Both the position numbers and the translations under genes were made by a program. Below, one piece after another: positions 42,441-55,400 of a DNA stretch of 64,000 bases. Position 1 is the stretch's first letter. The number at the start of each line of letters is the position of its first letter. The notes under the pieces were generated by a model. The model was given only the letters and a program-made list of their open reading frames with translations. It ran no database searches and was not told the origin of the DNA. Location: contig OZ024891.1 of the NCBI GenBank assembly GCA_964017195.1, positions 3,883,920-3,947,919 on the forward strand, in the 5' to 3' direction. Source of the DNA: Siderastrea radians (lineage: Eukaryota; Cnidaria; Anthozoa; Scleractinia; Rhizangiidae).

Positions 42441-44615
42441 GTTTGTAAATTAAACAAAACAAGAAAACCTGTGGTTTATCAAATACGGGCCCTTGAATTC
42501 TCCTCCAACCCTTGCATTTTCAGAATTTCGCAAAGCAGCAATAAATGGCATATGTTTTATAAAATTGCGTTACCTGTATATTTGCGTGACTACTTGTGGA
42601 AAGTTGATCTCTTGTAAATCAAGTCTCGTGCATTTTATTGAATACTAAGTTTGTTTTCACCGTTAAATGTTTTGATTCGCCAAATTAACCCAGTTTAGAC
42701 TCTAGCGTTTTCCCCCCTCTTTAATACATGAGCTAGATTTCAAATGTATGAATTGGCACGTTCTGTGCGAGCACTGTGACAGATGTTTCAAATACATAGT
42801 CATAACAAATAAAACTCATAGTTATGCGTCAGTTCCATTTTTTTTCAGAAAGCCTCAGGAACTCCAAGGCCCGAGATATATGCCTCATTTATGAGTTGCC
42901 GACATTCAGTGTCCAGTCCATTTGAATCGAGCTTTCCAGGGCTTTCCCATTTGTTTTCTCTTTTCAGTAAATGGCGTATTTTGATCCGTATAATGTCCAA
43001 AACCCTCTTGAAAATTGTTGTGGACAACAATCGGTCGGGCCACCATTTTTCAAAGCATGTAGTTTTGATCGACTGTAAAACTCTTTCTAAACCTTTCTAG
43101 TGTTCCCTAAAACCTCCGGAATATAAGCGTAGTGGGGCATTGCAATATCCTAGCCCTGTCCCCAACTGAAAGCACGGTCAAAACATAAGCCCTCTTCCGT
43201 CTCCAGCCCCATATATTATTAACATACCAATCAATCGTCCAGTGGTCTTCAGCCACCTACTATGACGAAAATTCCGTATTGCTTGAAGATGGTGCCCTAC
43301 AGGCCCGTCTTAATGGGTGGCACAGAAGGAAAGAACGCAGCACAATACAGTTAGTTAAACCATAGTTAATAAAAGAATCTGGTTATGAAACTCAGCAAAG
43401 TCTTTTGTCTTATGTTTTTGTTACCGTTTTTAGCCTTGACCCTGCACAAACAACAATAGGTTTGAATTTTGCATGAGCAACGAACCAATAAAAATGTCAT
43501 TGTTAAGTTATTCAGCCATAGTGTGCGAACGTAAAACAAAAGATTGTGCAGGGTCGTAGAACTTTCAACATAATATGCAGCACCTTTGTTTTGGCCTTTG
43601 AAACTTGTAAGGTTTCATAACCAGTCCCTCTAGTAACTGTGGTTAAACCGGCTTCAGGAAAGGAAAAGGATATGCCACAAAGGCAAAAGCGGCATGAATA
43701 AAATGTCCGAGACTGTAACGAATATGGATTCAGAGCAAAGATAACGAAGACTTTAACACGACACCAAAATAACACGGAAAAGAGATATTTTTTAACTGCA
43801 TAACGCAAGTTGTGATATCCTTTTACAAAAATGTGTAAATTTTGGCGTGCTCCCATTGGTCAAAATCGATGACATGACATGATAGTGTCTCTCCTCAGCG
43901 GGCGCCTATCAGCGCATAGTGCCAGTTTGAATTTTCGCTCAAAATTTAGCGTTGTACAATAAAAACAATAGAGTCCTTCTTTCTCAGGCCCTATGTGTGA
44001 TAGGTTCCCTGGGAAATTTGATGTTCAAACTTTATATAAGCCCTCAAATTACGTTCTCGGGCTAATATTTGTTGTGGACATCCAATTTCCTCGGGCAGCC
44101 TATCACACGATTCGAACACGATAGTGGCTTCGACAGAAGAACTCTCTTGTCTTAAAATTTGGGTGCAAAATCAAGTTCTGTGAAAACCACTATAATAGGG
44201 ACAAACAGCATTGCATAACGATAGTTGTTATTTGAAAGGTCACACTTAGTCGACACTTAGAGTTAAATTGTACAAGCTAAGAAGTTACAACCAGATTACA
44301 AAACTCGAGGCTCGACTCTTGAAGAGAAAATGTAAAACTGTCATAAATGGGGCGAGACGCTTCTAATAATTGAAGTATGACAAATAAAAAGAATCTGAAG
44401 TTGTTGCGTGGCCTGAATAGCCAGAGACGAACGAGTCTCAAGTTAACTGAGGCAAGTTTTGGGATTGCCCATTTGCGTACAGAGCTTACGTTGGGTGACC
44501 AAACAGCATCCCAGGGAGGCGTAAGTTGCAAAGTAAGCCACACGGGGGCACATCTTTTGTTAGCGTTGCCTTGCGTGCAAGTCACAGATTGAGTTTGAGA
44601 TAAAACGGAACGTAA
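42441..44615. other. Inter-unit region, no gene recognised
   Basis: Noncoding. The part around 44230-44600 is homologous to 54900-55240 (TTGTACAAGCTAAGAAGTTA, TTGGGATTGCCCATTTGCGT), so it belongs to the tandem unit. Confidence 0.5.
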
Positions 44616-45210
44616 GGGACCGGTCATTATTTATCGCCTAGGGGGGTCGGAGGATTTTGGGGGGGATCACTTGGTTTTTAGGAGAACAAAAGGGGGATCA
44701 GTCGTAACTGACAGCCCAAAAGGGGGGGATTACTGAAATGTTTGGAACGATTCAGAGCGGGGACCAATCAAATCTGCTTGGACAATCCTAGTTTGAGAGG
44801 ATACAAAATAATTGTGCCCATTCTACTGAGAGGTGAAAGCGTTTGCAGTCTTAATTTGTTCTAACACAACTTTATTTAAAAAACAGAAGTCTGTCATACT
44901 GGCGAGTGTGCCCTTTCAATTTATATCGAGAATGTTTCGTGTTAACAGTCTTTTATAGTTTTCCTTTTATAACGTGCTTATGCCTTAGCTAATATTCATC
45001 TTGAACATGACAGGTGAATTCTGAATGGTGCATGAACCATAACTCCTGATAACTGGAACATTATGAAATAGCTTGTTTGTTTAAACATAAAGCATTTATC
45101 GCCTCTCCGGGAATGGGTTCCCTGTCTCAGCTCTATACTAAATCCGATTCAGCTGCTTCATTTGCCTCTTGAGCCTCATCATCCGATTCAACAACGATAA
45201 CAATAAGTTG

Positions 45211-46700
45211 AGAGGCCTGTACGACTCTTGCTCACGTGTATTAGCCATTCTCATAGTTTTGATCTCACGAGAATATCTTTAAGAGACCGACCCCTTTTGT
45301 ATGCTACTAGAGGAGGTTCTTTGAATTATATTTCTTTGAGCAGTGGTTGTTTTTCTATTAAATACCAGTGTTTCATGAGTATTTGTTTTGAAAAGTTTAG
45401 TACTGCTGAGTGGTATTGCGTTATAGAAGGCAAGATTTTGTTTGTTTGTTTGTTTGTTTTAGGTCTTGGTTGAAGGGTCTGCTTTCTATTTTCAAAAATC
45501 ACTTCCGAGAGAGTTCTTTGGACAAGACCTTCTTGGTAACCTCTCTCAGCAAGATATGATTGGAAGTGTTTGATTTTTTCATCAAACGCTGTTTTAGAGG
45601 AATTTGTTATTAGCAGTCTTAAGGCCTCTCCTTTGATGAAACCTTTCTTAACTCCTGGTGCATGGGTGGCACGAGGAGAAATGTGTGTACTGACATGTTT
45701 CAGTGGGCTTGTAGTGGGTGCATATGTCAAGCACTGATTCATATATGAATCTTTGGCCTTTGTAAACGCTCAGTGGTGTCCAGAAAAAACGTTTCTGTAT
45801 CAGAAATTTCAGCAGTGAACTTGATAGTAGGATGTAGTTATTTGCTCGATCATTGAACTGAGTTAAAACATCTCTGTTGGTGTCCCAGAGGGGGAAAATG
45901 TCGTCGATACGTCGTTTCCAAAAGAGAGGTTTGAATGCGCCTTGGCTAAGGATTTCTGTTTCGACTTTGCCCATAAATATCTGATTGGCAAATTTGACCG
46001 CCATTTTAGCGCCCATAGCGGTTCCTTGTGTTTGTAGGCAATTTTTACCACAAAACTGAACGAGTTTCCCTGTAATATTAGCCTGACCGCTTGTGCAAGT
46101 AAACGTGTGTCTTTATAGAAAGTGTCGTATGCCTTGCATACTGTTTGAATTCCCTCCTCTTTTGGAATATTAGTATAAAAGCTCGTTACATCCATTGATA
46201 CTAGGATTGCGTTCTCTGGAAGTGTAGTCCTCTCAGTGAAATTAATGAAGTCAGTTGACTGTACCTTTGTACTACTGTATCTTTGACTTCTGTTGCTGTG
46301 TTTTCGGCTGGAGTAGTTCGTCAAGAAATGCCGGCTCTGTTGGCCCTGAAATTCCCAAAATTATAAATCTCCCGACCAGAGTCGGTTTGTGGATTTTCGT
46401 AAGGGCATAAAATATTGGAATTCGAGGTGGGTTTGGTGTTTGACAAAGCCATTTTTTTAGTCGTTTCGTCAATGTGGTGTTCATTGTGAAGTACTGTAAT
46501 TAATTGTTCAGCTGATTGTTGTACTTTACGGGATTATGGATATCTCTTCAACCATAGGTTCTGCAAGGGGCCTGTAGTTTTCCATGCTGACTAATTGAAT
46601 TTGACCCTCGTTTTTCTTGTCAGCTAGGCTCATGAAAACAGATGTAGTCCCTTTGTCGGCTTTCGTGATGTTAATTTCTGTGTTTATTTTCTTTTTTTAC
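45211..46700 (-). pseudogene. Penelope-like retroelement relic B
   Basis: Minus-strand coding order in changing frames: TKADKGTTSVFMSLADK (about 46670), NYRPLAEPMVEE, PRIPIFYALTKIHKPTLVGR, STDFINFTERTTLPENAIL, SMDVTSFYTNIPKEEGIQTV, MGAKMAVKFANQIFMGKVE, KRRIDDIFPLWD (a degenerate YxDD box that keeps DD) and VKKGFIKGEALRLL. At least three frame changes separate the pieces. More complete than relic A. No GIY-YIG endonuclease was found. Confidence 0.75.
45863..46324 (-). pseudogene. Penelope RT fragment with SMDVTSFYTNIP
   Basis: Longest open segment of relic B (153 codons), covering the first Asp motif of the RT. Confidence 0.65.
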
Positions 46701-46944
46701 ACTGTAAGTACATTATGGTAAAAAATACTACCTGGATATGGACGTTAAAAACACTGAATATACAAGTCGAAAGGTGAATATGGGTGCGAAGACATGGGGT
46801 GGGGGATCACGAAAGTTATCAATAGTTATGAGGGGGGATCACTTCAATGAAATAGCATTTAAAGGGGGGATCGGCAAAATTTCACCGTGCTTAGCCCAAA
46901 ATCCCCCGAACCCCCCCAGGCGATAAATAATGACCGGTCCCTAA

Positions 46945-49014
46945 AACGTTACAGGTTAGAGCAACAAAAAGTAGCTTGAAACTGAGGTGAAATCTAGACA
47001 AGTTTTATCAGGATTCTAAAATAACAAACTGTATACTGACTGTCAATTAGCTTCAATTTGTTACTTTGTGTCTGTAATTACGTACTTTAATATCGGCTGG
47101 ACTCGTCGCTCTAGGCAAAAGGGTTAAAACAGGGTCAAAATGATTCATAGTGTTTTTGTCAACTAGCAATCGTCTTAGAAGCTAAAGACTGACCTCATAT
47201 GTATGAAGTCGCTCACCTTGGATTCAAGGACGTAACGCGGTCCTTAACGAATCGGGCGGATGAACTGCGCAGTCCAGGAGCAAAAGGTCTGGAGCTGGTG
47301 TGAATACGTAGAGAGTCAAATGGCGATTTTGACGCTTCGCGACTCGCAAGTATCTGTGTTTTGAAAAGCAACTGTTTTGCCGTCTACTTGAAGTCAGAAA
47401 ACTGATTAAAACTGAAGCGCTGTATAGATGAATAAATTTTAAAATACTGGACTGATAAATGATAGGTGCGTGATATGAACACTTAGCATAACCTACTTCA
47501 ATATCACTAACTGTTTCCGTATTTCACAGTAACCGGTGCGTAACCATTATGAAGCACTTTTTGAAACCGGTGATCACTTTAGAGGAATTGCACCATATAT
47601 AGGTAAGCACGAATTATTTTTTTGATGGTACGGTAAAATGATAAAATATACTAATAGCACGCCATTGGTCACGGTTGACCCACCCTGGTGTTCTTGCCCC
47701 GACCTCGCAAGTTTTCTTTTCGGTGGTTTCCGCTACGTCTGTGTGAATAGTCAGATAGGAAACTTATCAAATAGAACAACATTTCTAGGAAGATTGCCTT
47801 ACCTGTGCATAAAACGCCATTTACAGTCCATGTACCTTAGTGTCAACCGTTCTCCAACGACCGGAAAACGGAATTCGAACCTCCATATTCATTTTCGGTT
47901 TTTGTAGAGCATTAGCTCAAAGATAGCGATGGACTCTTGACATTAGACATCCGGTTTTCCGTTTCTCACCAAGCAGAAAGAAATTCGGTACTTCCTGTCA
48001 CTCTGAGAAGACCTGCAATCCACCGAGATGTTTTGGTGGAAAGTTACGAAGATCTTCTCGTGGTGATCAATAACCTTCCCAAGCCCGATCCCAAGGGTCT
48101 GTAGTTTGCGACTGGGTGAAAAGATTATCCACTCGGTCGGAACAATCAATATTGCATGGGTGTTTGTAAGAGTTGCATGAGTAGACAAGGCCCCTTGCTT
48201 ACAAACCCACTGAAATTCTCTGTGCCTTGAATGAAATGCCGTTTATTAGTTGGTCTTCATCACATTTAGCCTACTTAAGGTAACAATTCATTTTATCTGT
48301 TTCACAAAAAGTAACTGGGAGGACACTGAAGCCACATAAATAATATTTTCAGTCTAAGGCGCAATTTCGTTTGTTCTTCCCTGCTAAAACATGTGCGTGG
48401 TTAGCACGCCTTTTCTAGATTCGTGAGTCGGTCCGAGATCGGGCGTTCGAACTGCCCGGTCTAAGAACAAAATGGCTGAAGCGAGTGTGAATACGGAGCC
48501 GTCCCCCGCGGGTGTGAGGCTCGCGCGCGACAAATCCCTTTGCACCACGGCAAAGAAAACAAGCGACTGTTTTGGAGTCTAGGCTTTCTCAGGGTAAAGA
48601 AAGTTCCAACATAGCAAGAAATGCAAGTGAAATCTCAATAAAACGAAAATGGAAGTTCGAATTCCGTTTAGCAATGACATAGGAATGACAGAAAGCGAAA
48701 GGGGAGTTCTTAAATTCCGTTTCCCAGTTGTAAAGGGAAACGGAAATCGAAAATGGAAGTTCGTATCGCGTTCAGTCCCATATCGTAATAAAACGAGATT
48801 CCGCGCGTGTCCGTGTATTTCACTCGCTCGACTATTCAGCCAATTGATTTAAGAATACGGCAGTCTCTTTCCTCCCTTCAGTTTTTAGAGAAAATATCGA
48901 AGGGCAAAGCGCGAGCTGCATTCTGTTCCTCAGAAACGGGAATTTAGGAACAATCAGAACTGTTCAGTTGTCCTACTTCCTTCTTCTGCTCAATCCCTAC
49001 TAGTTTTCACGGAA
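46945..49014. repeat. Inter-unit region homologous to 55250-57220 and 60110-60715
   Basis: Matches include 47640-48200 with 55925-56560 (GGTCACGGTTGA.CCACCCTG, ACCTTAGTGTCAACCGTTCT) and 48400-48830 with 56730-57215. Rich in GAAATTCCGTTT phrases. No coding sequence recognised. Confidence 0.7.
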
Positions 49015-49063
49015 AGAAAGAAAGAAAAAGAAGAAGAAGAAGAAGAAGAAGAAGAAGAAGACG

Positions 49064-49098
<35 letters not shown>

Positions 49099-49140
49099 GA
49101 TGATGATGAAAAAGAAGAAAATGAAAAGATAAAAAAACAA
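49015..49140. repeat. GAAA/GAA/CAA microsatellite of unit 2
   Basis: AAAGAAAGAAAG, then AAG and CAA runs and GATGATGATGAAAAAG. Same relative position as 39031 and 60717. Confidence 0.95.
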
Positions 49141-50021
49141 CAACTAAAAGGCAGACCGAGTGAATCGTGGAGACGATTACCAGAGAAAAGAAAAAGAGTT
49201 TGGCTGGAAAGCTAGAATGAGGTACGACTGGCTAAAAGCAGACCTTAATGAAAAGCTTTTGTTCGCGCCCTAAGCGACACCAAGACTTTCTAAAAGTTCA
49301 GTTCCAGTAATTACCCTGTAAATTCCTTGTACGACTTTACATCTGGTAATAGTTATCTTAACAGGCCCGGGACAACAGGTAGGCCTCCTAATCTCCTCTT
49401 TGACTGCTTTTCACTGACTTGACGAATTTCCCAAATTTTGTAATTTTTCGTGTAATCCGCAGTTCACGTTAAGCGTTGGGCCCTTCCATCCTTCTCTTCG
49501 TCTGCTTTTCACTGACTTGACGAATATTCCAAATTTTGTAGTTTTTCGGGAAATTCACAGTCCACGTTAGGCCCTTCCAACCTCCACTTCGTCTGCTTTT
49601 CACTGACAGTTTTAAGAAATAACCGAGAATTACTCACTCCCTCCAGACTAATTATCAACTTTTAGTTGTTTCATTTTGATAATGAGACAGTAATTGACTG
49701 CAATGGAGACACTACACAGACTCCTCGGTTTGGCCTGAACCTTGTGCACGCGCACAGTCAAATCACCTGAGAATTGGCAGCCACGCATAGCTGTGGACAC
49801 TGGCTGTTTCATTATGCTAACTTGTGTACATTTCTCTTCCCCTATCCGGAAAAAAACCAGAAGTATATAATTATGTACTTCTGGCAAAGCTTATTTTGAG
49901 CCAAAAAATATACGGTAAGATTGGTCCTTACGGCAGTCAAAGAAAGACGGAGAAGACAAAAACAGAAAATTTGGATATATAAAGTAAAAAAAATAAATAT
50001 GTTTCCAAAAATTGCCTAACA

Positions 50022-50080
50022 TTTCGGTTTATAAAACAAACCTTCTTTAGGGGCTACAGAACTAGCCCCTAAAGAGGTTT
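50022..50080 (-). other. Conserved two-way hairpin downstream of copy 2
   Basis: AAACCTTCTTTAGGGGCT pairs with AGCCCCTAAAGA-GGTTT; the arm GGTTTATAAAACAAACC can pair alternatively. Confidence 0.65.
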
Positions 50081-50513
50081 CTGTAACTGCCGTAACGATT
50101 AGTCTTCCTGTATATTTTATTACTTCGAGTGTTTTACTGATCCAGGTTTACTTAAGATCCGGCAACTCTCAACGACGTGTCGCTGTGGCCAGTTTTAAAG
50201 CTCTTTTTTGAGCCCTTTGTCGGTTTTACGAACAGTTCGGCTTGGTCCTCACGGGGCCCGGTTGACAAAACTTCATATAAGCTAATCGTATCTTGGGACT
50301 TTTCTAAAATTAAAAACTGCAATCTCAGGTGAAATGTAAAAGTTTTAGTTTTACTCACTGGAATTATACACAGACATGGGCTCCTGACACAGATATCTAA
50401 ACAAGTATTTTCTAATCACTCATTATTTCGCTTGGAGGACCTACGGTATGTTATACTTTTCTGACTTCATAATGCACGTATTTCGGACCTATTTTTTCCC
50501 ATTCCTTAAATGT

Positions 50514-50710
50514 TCATTTGTTTCCTTCCAGCTTCATTAGTATCTGATTAGGATCATAATGAACATCAATACTCTTGATTTTCAGGTTCTCGTCCACCTC
50601 TGCCACAGCCATGCCGTACATTTCCAGCAGTTCGCCCGTTGGGGCCCTTCCTTTGTAGGGGCCCGTCCAGTCAGCCCAGTGGCGCCAAGAGAAGGCTACT
50701 CGTGGGGGAC
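50514..50710 (-). CDS. Pathogen-related protein copy 2, exon 3
   Basis: 197 nt, ends LMKLEGNK-TGA. Confidence 0.86.
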
Positions 50711-52392
50711 CTAGGGACAAAATAAGAACAGTTTAAAGGCGTGAGCGAATTATCTCTTTACGAACCCCAGATAAGTTGGTTCTTACCATGCATACACACT
50801 ACATTTGTAACCTTCAGCCTCCTTCCCAGTCGTCCTCAGCCGGCGTGTAATCAAATGTGACGTCACCTGACCAGTTCGGCGGGAAAATTCGCCTAGGACG
50901 CCGTCGCCCTATCGCGCTCGGTTCCAAGCCTCCTTCAGTTACTCGATAGCGCATTAAGGCCTGGGGACGAGGCTGTGTAACCTCCTGATCGTGGTTCTTA
51001 CATTTACGGGAACAATGGACATGAATACAGTACTGTTTAGTGCTCATTGAGTGCTTGTTCCTACCATACAAGACTAGTAACTGAGTCTTCTCATTAAGAG
51101 GCACGGAGTCGTTGTCTCAATCAGTCACAAACACTGCAAAATACATTTTGGGAACACTTTCCATATAAAGGGAACACTGAGTCATTCGCTGTGAATGGTG
51201 CTACAGTAAGGGAACAAAGAGTCGTTCCCTGAGACACTACATTTGCATCCAGTTCCTCAGGGTCATAACTTCGATCGTTGTCCATCGCAGTCACACGTAA
51301 AGATTACACTAGTACATTAGTGACCTACAGAAACTGGACACCTCCCAAAAGGATACGTTGTAGCAGATGTCAACAAAGGGAAATTCGATTGTAAAGTTCG
51401 ACGTTTTTCGTACCTGAAAAGACTTCTATCAGTTCCCATGGAAACCCCTCGTTGAATGCAGACCTGAACAAATCATGGGATGATTTAAAGGTGTGTGCAC
51501 TGCTGTCGTACAGCGGTTGATTTCGCATCAAGGTATTATAGTTTCCCTCTTCAATAACTTCTTTCAAATTGAATGAGCGTTGATTATTGGCGCGAAGAGT
51601 AAACGCTTCTCTGTCAACAGACTGCCAGTCCTGAGGGACAAGAAGCGTATCCTTTTGTCAACATGATCAAGGTTCTGTGAACAGGGGAATTTTAGGGAAC
51701 ATTTAAAAAAAAAATAGCGATAAAGATCACTGCCAAGAGTCAAATGTAACCGTGTGTAATGTCAGAAGGTCGTTACAGTTTGATGCGTAGAGTTATTAAG
51801 ATCATGGGCAACATTAAATCAGTACACTTAAGCAAAGCAAGGCGTTTTTGCATTTTACATGACAAGATGTCCAAAGTTTTGTACGATGACACTGAACTCT
51901 TCTGGACCCTGAAAAAAGCGATTTGCTTTGTCTTGCTCCTACACTAAATTATCTCCCTCTGTAACGACATCTTGTTTTGTTTTAATTACGTGAGAATTTT
52001 ACAGTCCTCAGGAAGCCCTAGGTTGGTCACAAGGAAACTATATTTGTTCGAATATGGTCCATTCTCACGATTGTGGTGGTCACGTCTTTTTAAATTCCAA
52101 GCAACAGCACTTGGTCAAACTTTAGCTATTTTCTGCTGCTTGCCAAGCAGTGAAACTGCAAGGATAAAGATCAGGTGTGTACCTCCACCCGGGTTTTATG
52201 TGAAGCTTCCATTTCCCAGGACTTCACCAAATCTTCCACAATCTTCTCTAGGGATCCCTCCTTGTGAATTCGTGACCTCCCCTCCAAGTAAGCTTTGTTG
52301 ACTTTTGTAAAGTCAGGTTTTCCTTCACGCCACTGGATTCCTGGATCGTCCATGTACTGTCTGTGAGGACAGCTGATTGAACTGTCTGCCAT
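50514..52392 (-). CDS. Pathogen-related protein (SnoaL-like), copy 2, exons 52392-52183, 51630-51414, 50710-50514 (207 aa)
   Basis: Same exon lengths (210, 217, 197 nt) and phases as copy 1. Donors gtacac and gtacga and both acceptors are intact, no internal stop. Differences from copy 1 are scattered conservative changes (for example SCPHRQYMDDPG, GRSRIHKEGSLEK, LKEVIEEGNYNTLMRNQ, HWADWTGPYKGRAP). Equal length and an open frame despite diverged noncoding parts argue for selection on the protein (inference). Intron 2 contains a small hAT-like MITE. Confidence 0.87.
50815..50975. mobile_element. hAT-like MITE in intron 2 of copy 2
   Basis: Ends CAGCCTCCTTCCCAG and (complement) CAGCCTCGTCCCCAG. 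TGTAACCT occurs at 50806-50813 and 50976-50983, an 8-bp duplication with one extra T on the left. Absent from the corresponding intron of copies 1 and 3. Confidence 0.75.
51414..51630 (-). CDS. Pathogen-related protein copy 2, exon 2
   Basis: 217 nt, starts DWQSVDREAFTLRANN. Confidence 0.85.
52183..52392 (-). CDS. Pathogen-related protein copy 2, exon 1
   Basis: 70 codons from MADSSISCPHRQYMDD, donor gtacac. Confidence 0.85.
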
Positions 52393-52440
52393 TGCTCAGT
52401 TCACTCCTTAATGAACGCCTAAGTTCAAAAGTGGCAAAAA

Positions 52441-55400
52441 TGGAAAATTTCGTTTTATAAAATACCATAAAATAAGTACCACTACCACTACGGGAAACTA
52501 CTGCTCAATAGCTTCCATTTGAATGGTCCCGCTGTAGGATTTTACCCACAGACTTAAAATTAGAACCACCCTGTACAGCATAATAGACAGTACCACGAGA
52601 AAGAATTGAATACGGCTTCCTTTGGAATGGTCACTTCATAAATTTTACCCGCAGACTCAAAAGATGGACCCACGTTGTACAGCATAATAACCAGCAAAAG
52701 AGTAAACTATTACTGCTCAATAGCTTTTATTTGAATGGACACACTATAACACTTCCTCCACAGACTCAAACGTTAGAACTTAATTGGACCTCATATTGTA
52801 ACAACACTGTACCGCAGAAAACTTCTGTTCGATAGCTTTAATTTGAATGGTCACACTTCAGATTTTCAGTCCCCACAGACCTGACTTGAAAATTGGAACC
52901 GGTATAGTACAAAAAAAATTGGTATAATTTTAATGCTATATTCACCGCACTACCGGGTCTACCGGTGAATATAATATTTCAAGGTGCGGCTGACAAGCTA
53001 AGTTATTTATTTCCGTGTGTTGTTTGTCAAGTTTTAGCCCCCCCCCCCCTTTTTCTTTTTTACTTTTTGATATCCACATCTCAAAAATTATACTAAAACA
53101 ATTATTCGCCTCAGGCGAGGTAAATATTCGCCAATATTTACTTCGCCTGAGGTTAATAATTGTACAATTTTTTTAATCATTTATCCTATTTCATTAAAAA
53201 TTAACTATATTTCCCCTTAAAATTGTCCGGTTTGTTGTTCTTAAGGACATTTCCTATTCAACAGCGTTTCGCGCGATTTCGACTTTTAAAGTCTAATAAG
53301 TACTAACCGTTTACGATTAATTAAGTTCCAACAATACCTGTCAGTTTACAATGTGAATCCACCCTTACTTCCTTCAGGGCAGGAAAAACACTATGCCACT
53401 AAAGCCACTAACGACACGAAAAAAACTTACGTCCGAGTCGAGAACTGAACGGACAATGAACAAAGACAACAAGGACTAGGACAAAATCAAAATACCGTGG
53501 AAAAGAGCTATGGTTAATCTGCCCATAACAAATTGCGATATCTCCCCATAAAGAAATTTGCGTGCCTCAGCCATTACATAATTTTACGACCGATTCATTA
53601 ACATGCAGAATCAAGTTGATGAACTTAAGCTTGGACACCTCTTAATTTAAGTTGAGTTGATGAACTTAAGCTGATGATAAGCTTGGATACCACTTAGATT
53701 GTTAGAATAATCGCTCTTCAAGATTTAATGCACAAACTAAAAAATTTGAAATTGAAAAGCAGAGACCGATACAACGTAGAATAAGAGAATTAGTTTTGTA
53801 CTATATTTCGGCTGGCCAAACCAGCCTTCTTCAGGTACAATGGAGTTTACATTGGCTATGTTTAAATTTATATGGTGATAATGGAATCTTACGAAATACC
53901 GGAATTTCAGTTTTCTATGTGTCAAACCGATTAGATCACTCAGTTGATCCAACGTATACCGGTAGGAGATCGTAGACGGTTTGCTTGCTTGAACTTTAAA
54001 AAATTTGAACCACATTACGCATGTCGAGGCTGGTCTAGAAGAGAACAGTAGAACTGTCATATAATGGGACCACAGTCTTCCAATAATTAGTATGCTGCCT
54101 TTTTTAAGTCTTGGAAATAATAATGAAAAATCGCAAGTAGCCTCCATCGCAGTCACATTCTTTAACTCGTCAGTGACGGGCTCCTCCAGCTCTACGAACC
54201 CTAAAGACGACCCCCCAATGATGTCTGCGTTGTAAGCTAAAGTCGTCGAGCTTGATAGAAAAGCCTCGCAAAACGGTGATCAGTGTCTTTGGAATTGCGA
54301 AATTGCGGTCAAAAGGGTCCGTGAACGCAAGTTGTTGAATGAGTGGCAATGTCAAATGCGTTGTCTTGCGTGCGAATTTGCTCTCGATAAAAGTTGACGT
54401 AAAACATTGCGGGCTAGCGAATAGGTTAGTAGTACCTTGCAACCGAGGCGCAAGTCAAGAAAAGTTTCCTCAGGTTTCTAAAATAAACTGTATGAAATTG
54501 GTAACCATTTGTGCTACGTTTTTTGTCTGCATGTAATTACTTATCCACCATCATCGATGCAAAACAAAAAACTGTACAAAAACTGTACAGAGCAATCGTA
54601 CGCAGAGCAATAACGACCCCTCATCATGTTAAGTCATTTATACAAAGTCACTAACCTTGAGTTCAGGGTCGGTCCTACGTGTCAGGAAACTATTAAACTG
54701 AAACGCCGTGAATATTTTGTTTGCAAGCGCATAAATTAATACGTGAGCATGAATGCTATGGCCTGTTAGGCAGTTATAGGAGCTTATAGGCTTTAGCTAT
54801 ATTGGCTTCATGTAATGGTCATGTAAATGATGATTTGGACACGCTGCAGAGAGCACAAGTCGCTGACTTCATTATTAACAACCATTTTCACAGTGCGTAA
54901 TCGTGGTGAAGCACTTGCTGAGGTCACACGTAGAGTTAAATTGTACAAGCTAAGAAGTTACAACCAGATTATAAAACTCAAGGCTCGACTCTTGAAGAGA
55001 ACATTTAAAACTGTCACAAATGGGACGAGACGCTTCTAATAATTGAAGTATTAGAAATAAAAAGATCTGAAGATGTTGCGTGGCCTGAATGAATGGCCCT
55101 AGCCGAACGAGTCTCAAGTTAACAGAAGTTAACTGATGCAAGTCTTGGGATTGCCCATTTGCGTACAGAACTTACGTTGGGTGACCAAACAGCATCCCAA
55201 GGAGGCGTAAATTGCAAAGTAAGCCACGCGCGGGCACATCTTTTTACCAGGATTCTAAAATAACAAACTGTATAAAACTGGAAAGTATTTGTGTCAATTT
55301 GTGTTATTTTTGTGTCTGTGATTACGTACTTTAATATCGGTTGGACTCGTCGCTCTAGACAAAAGGGTCAAAACAGGTCAAGAGGATTTTTGTTGGTCTT

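Larger units (their letters stand above)
44616..46941. mobile_element. 2.3-kb Harbinger-like element with TAA duplication
   Basis: TIRs GGGACCGGTCATTATTTATC plus GCC(T)GGGGGG, inverted at the right end (46897-46941), flanked by TAA (44613-44615, 46942-46944). A 3-bp TWA duplication and G-rich ends are typical of PIF/Harbinger. GGGGGATCAC motifs recur inside both ends. It carries no transposase; its interior is occupied by a Penelope relic. Confidence 0.7.
49141..52440 (-). repeat. Array unit 2 (gene plus 3' flank)
   Basis: Homologous throughout to units 1 and 3 but with more substitutions and indels. Confidence 0.9.

Noticed and set aside
53803..53836. Bona fide hammerhead ribozyme
   Set aside because: The CTGAAGA and GAAA cores are separated correctly only with one extra A before stem II, and stem III is almost absent; kept only as a resemblance.
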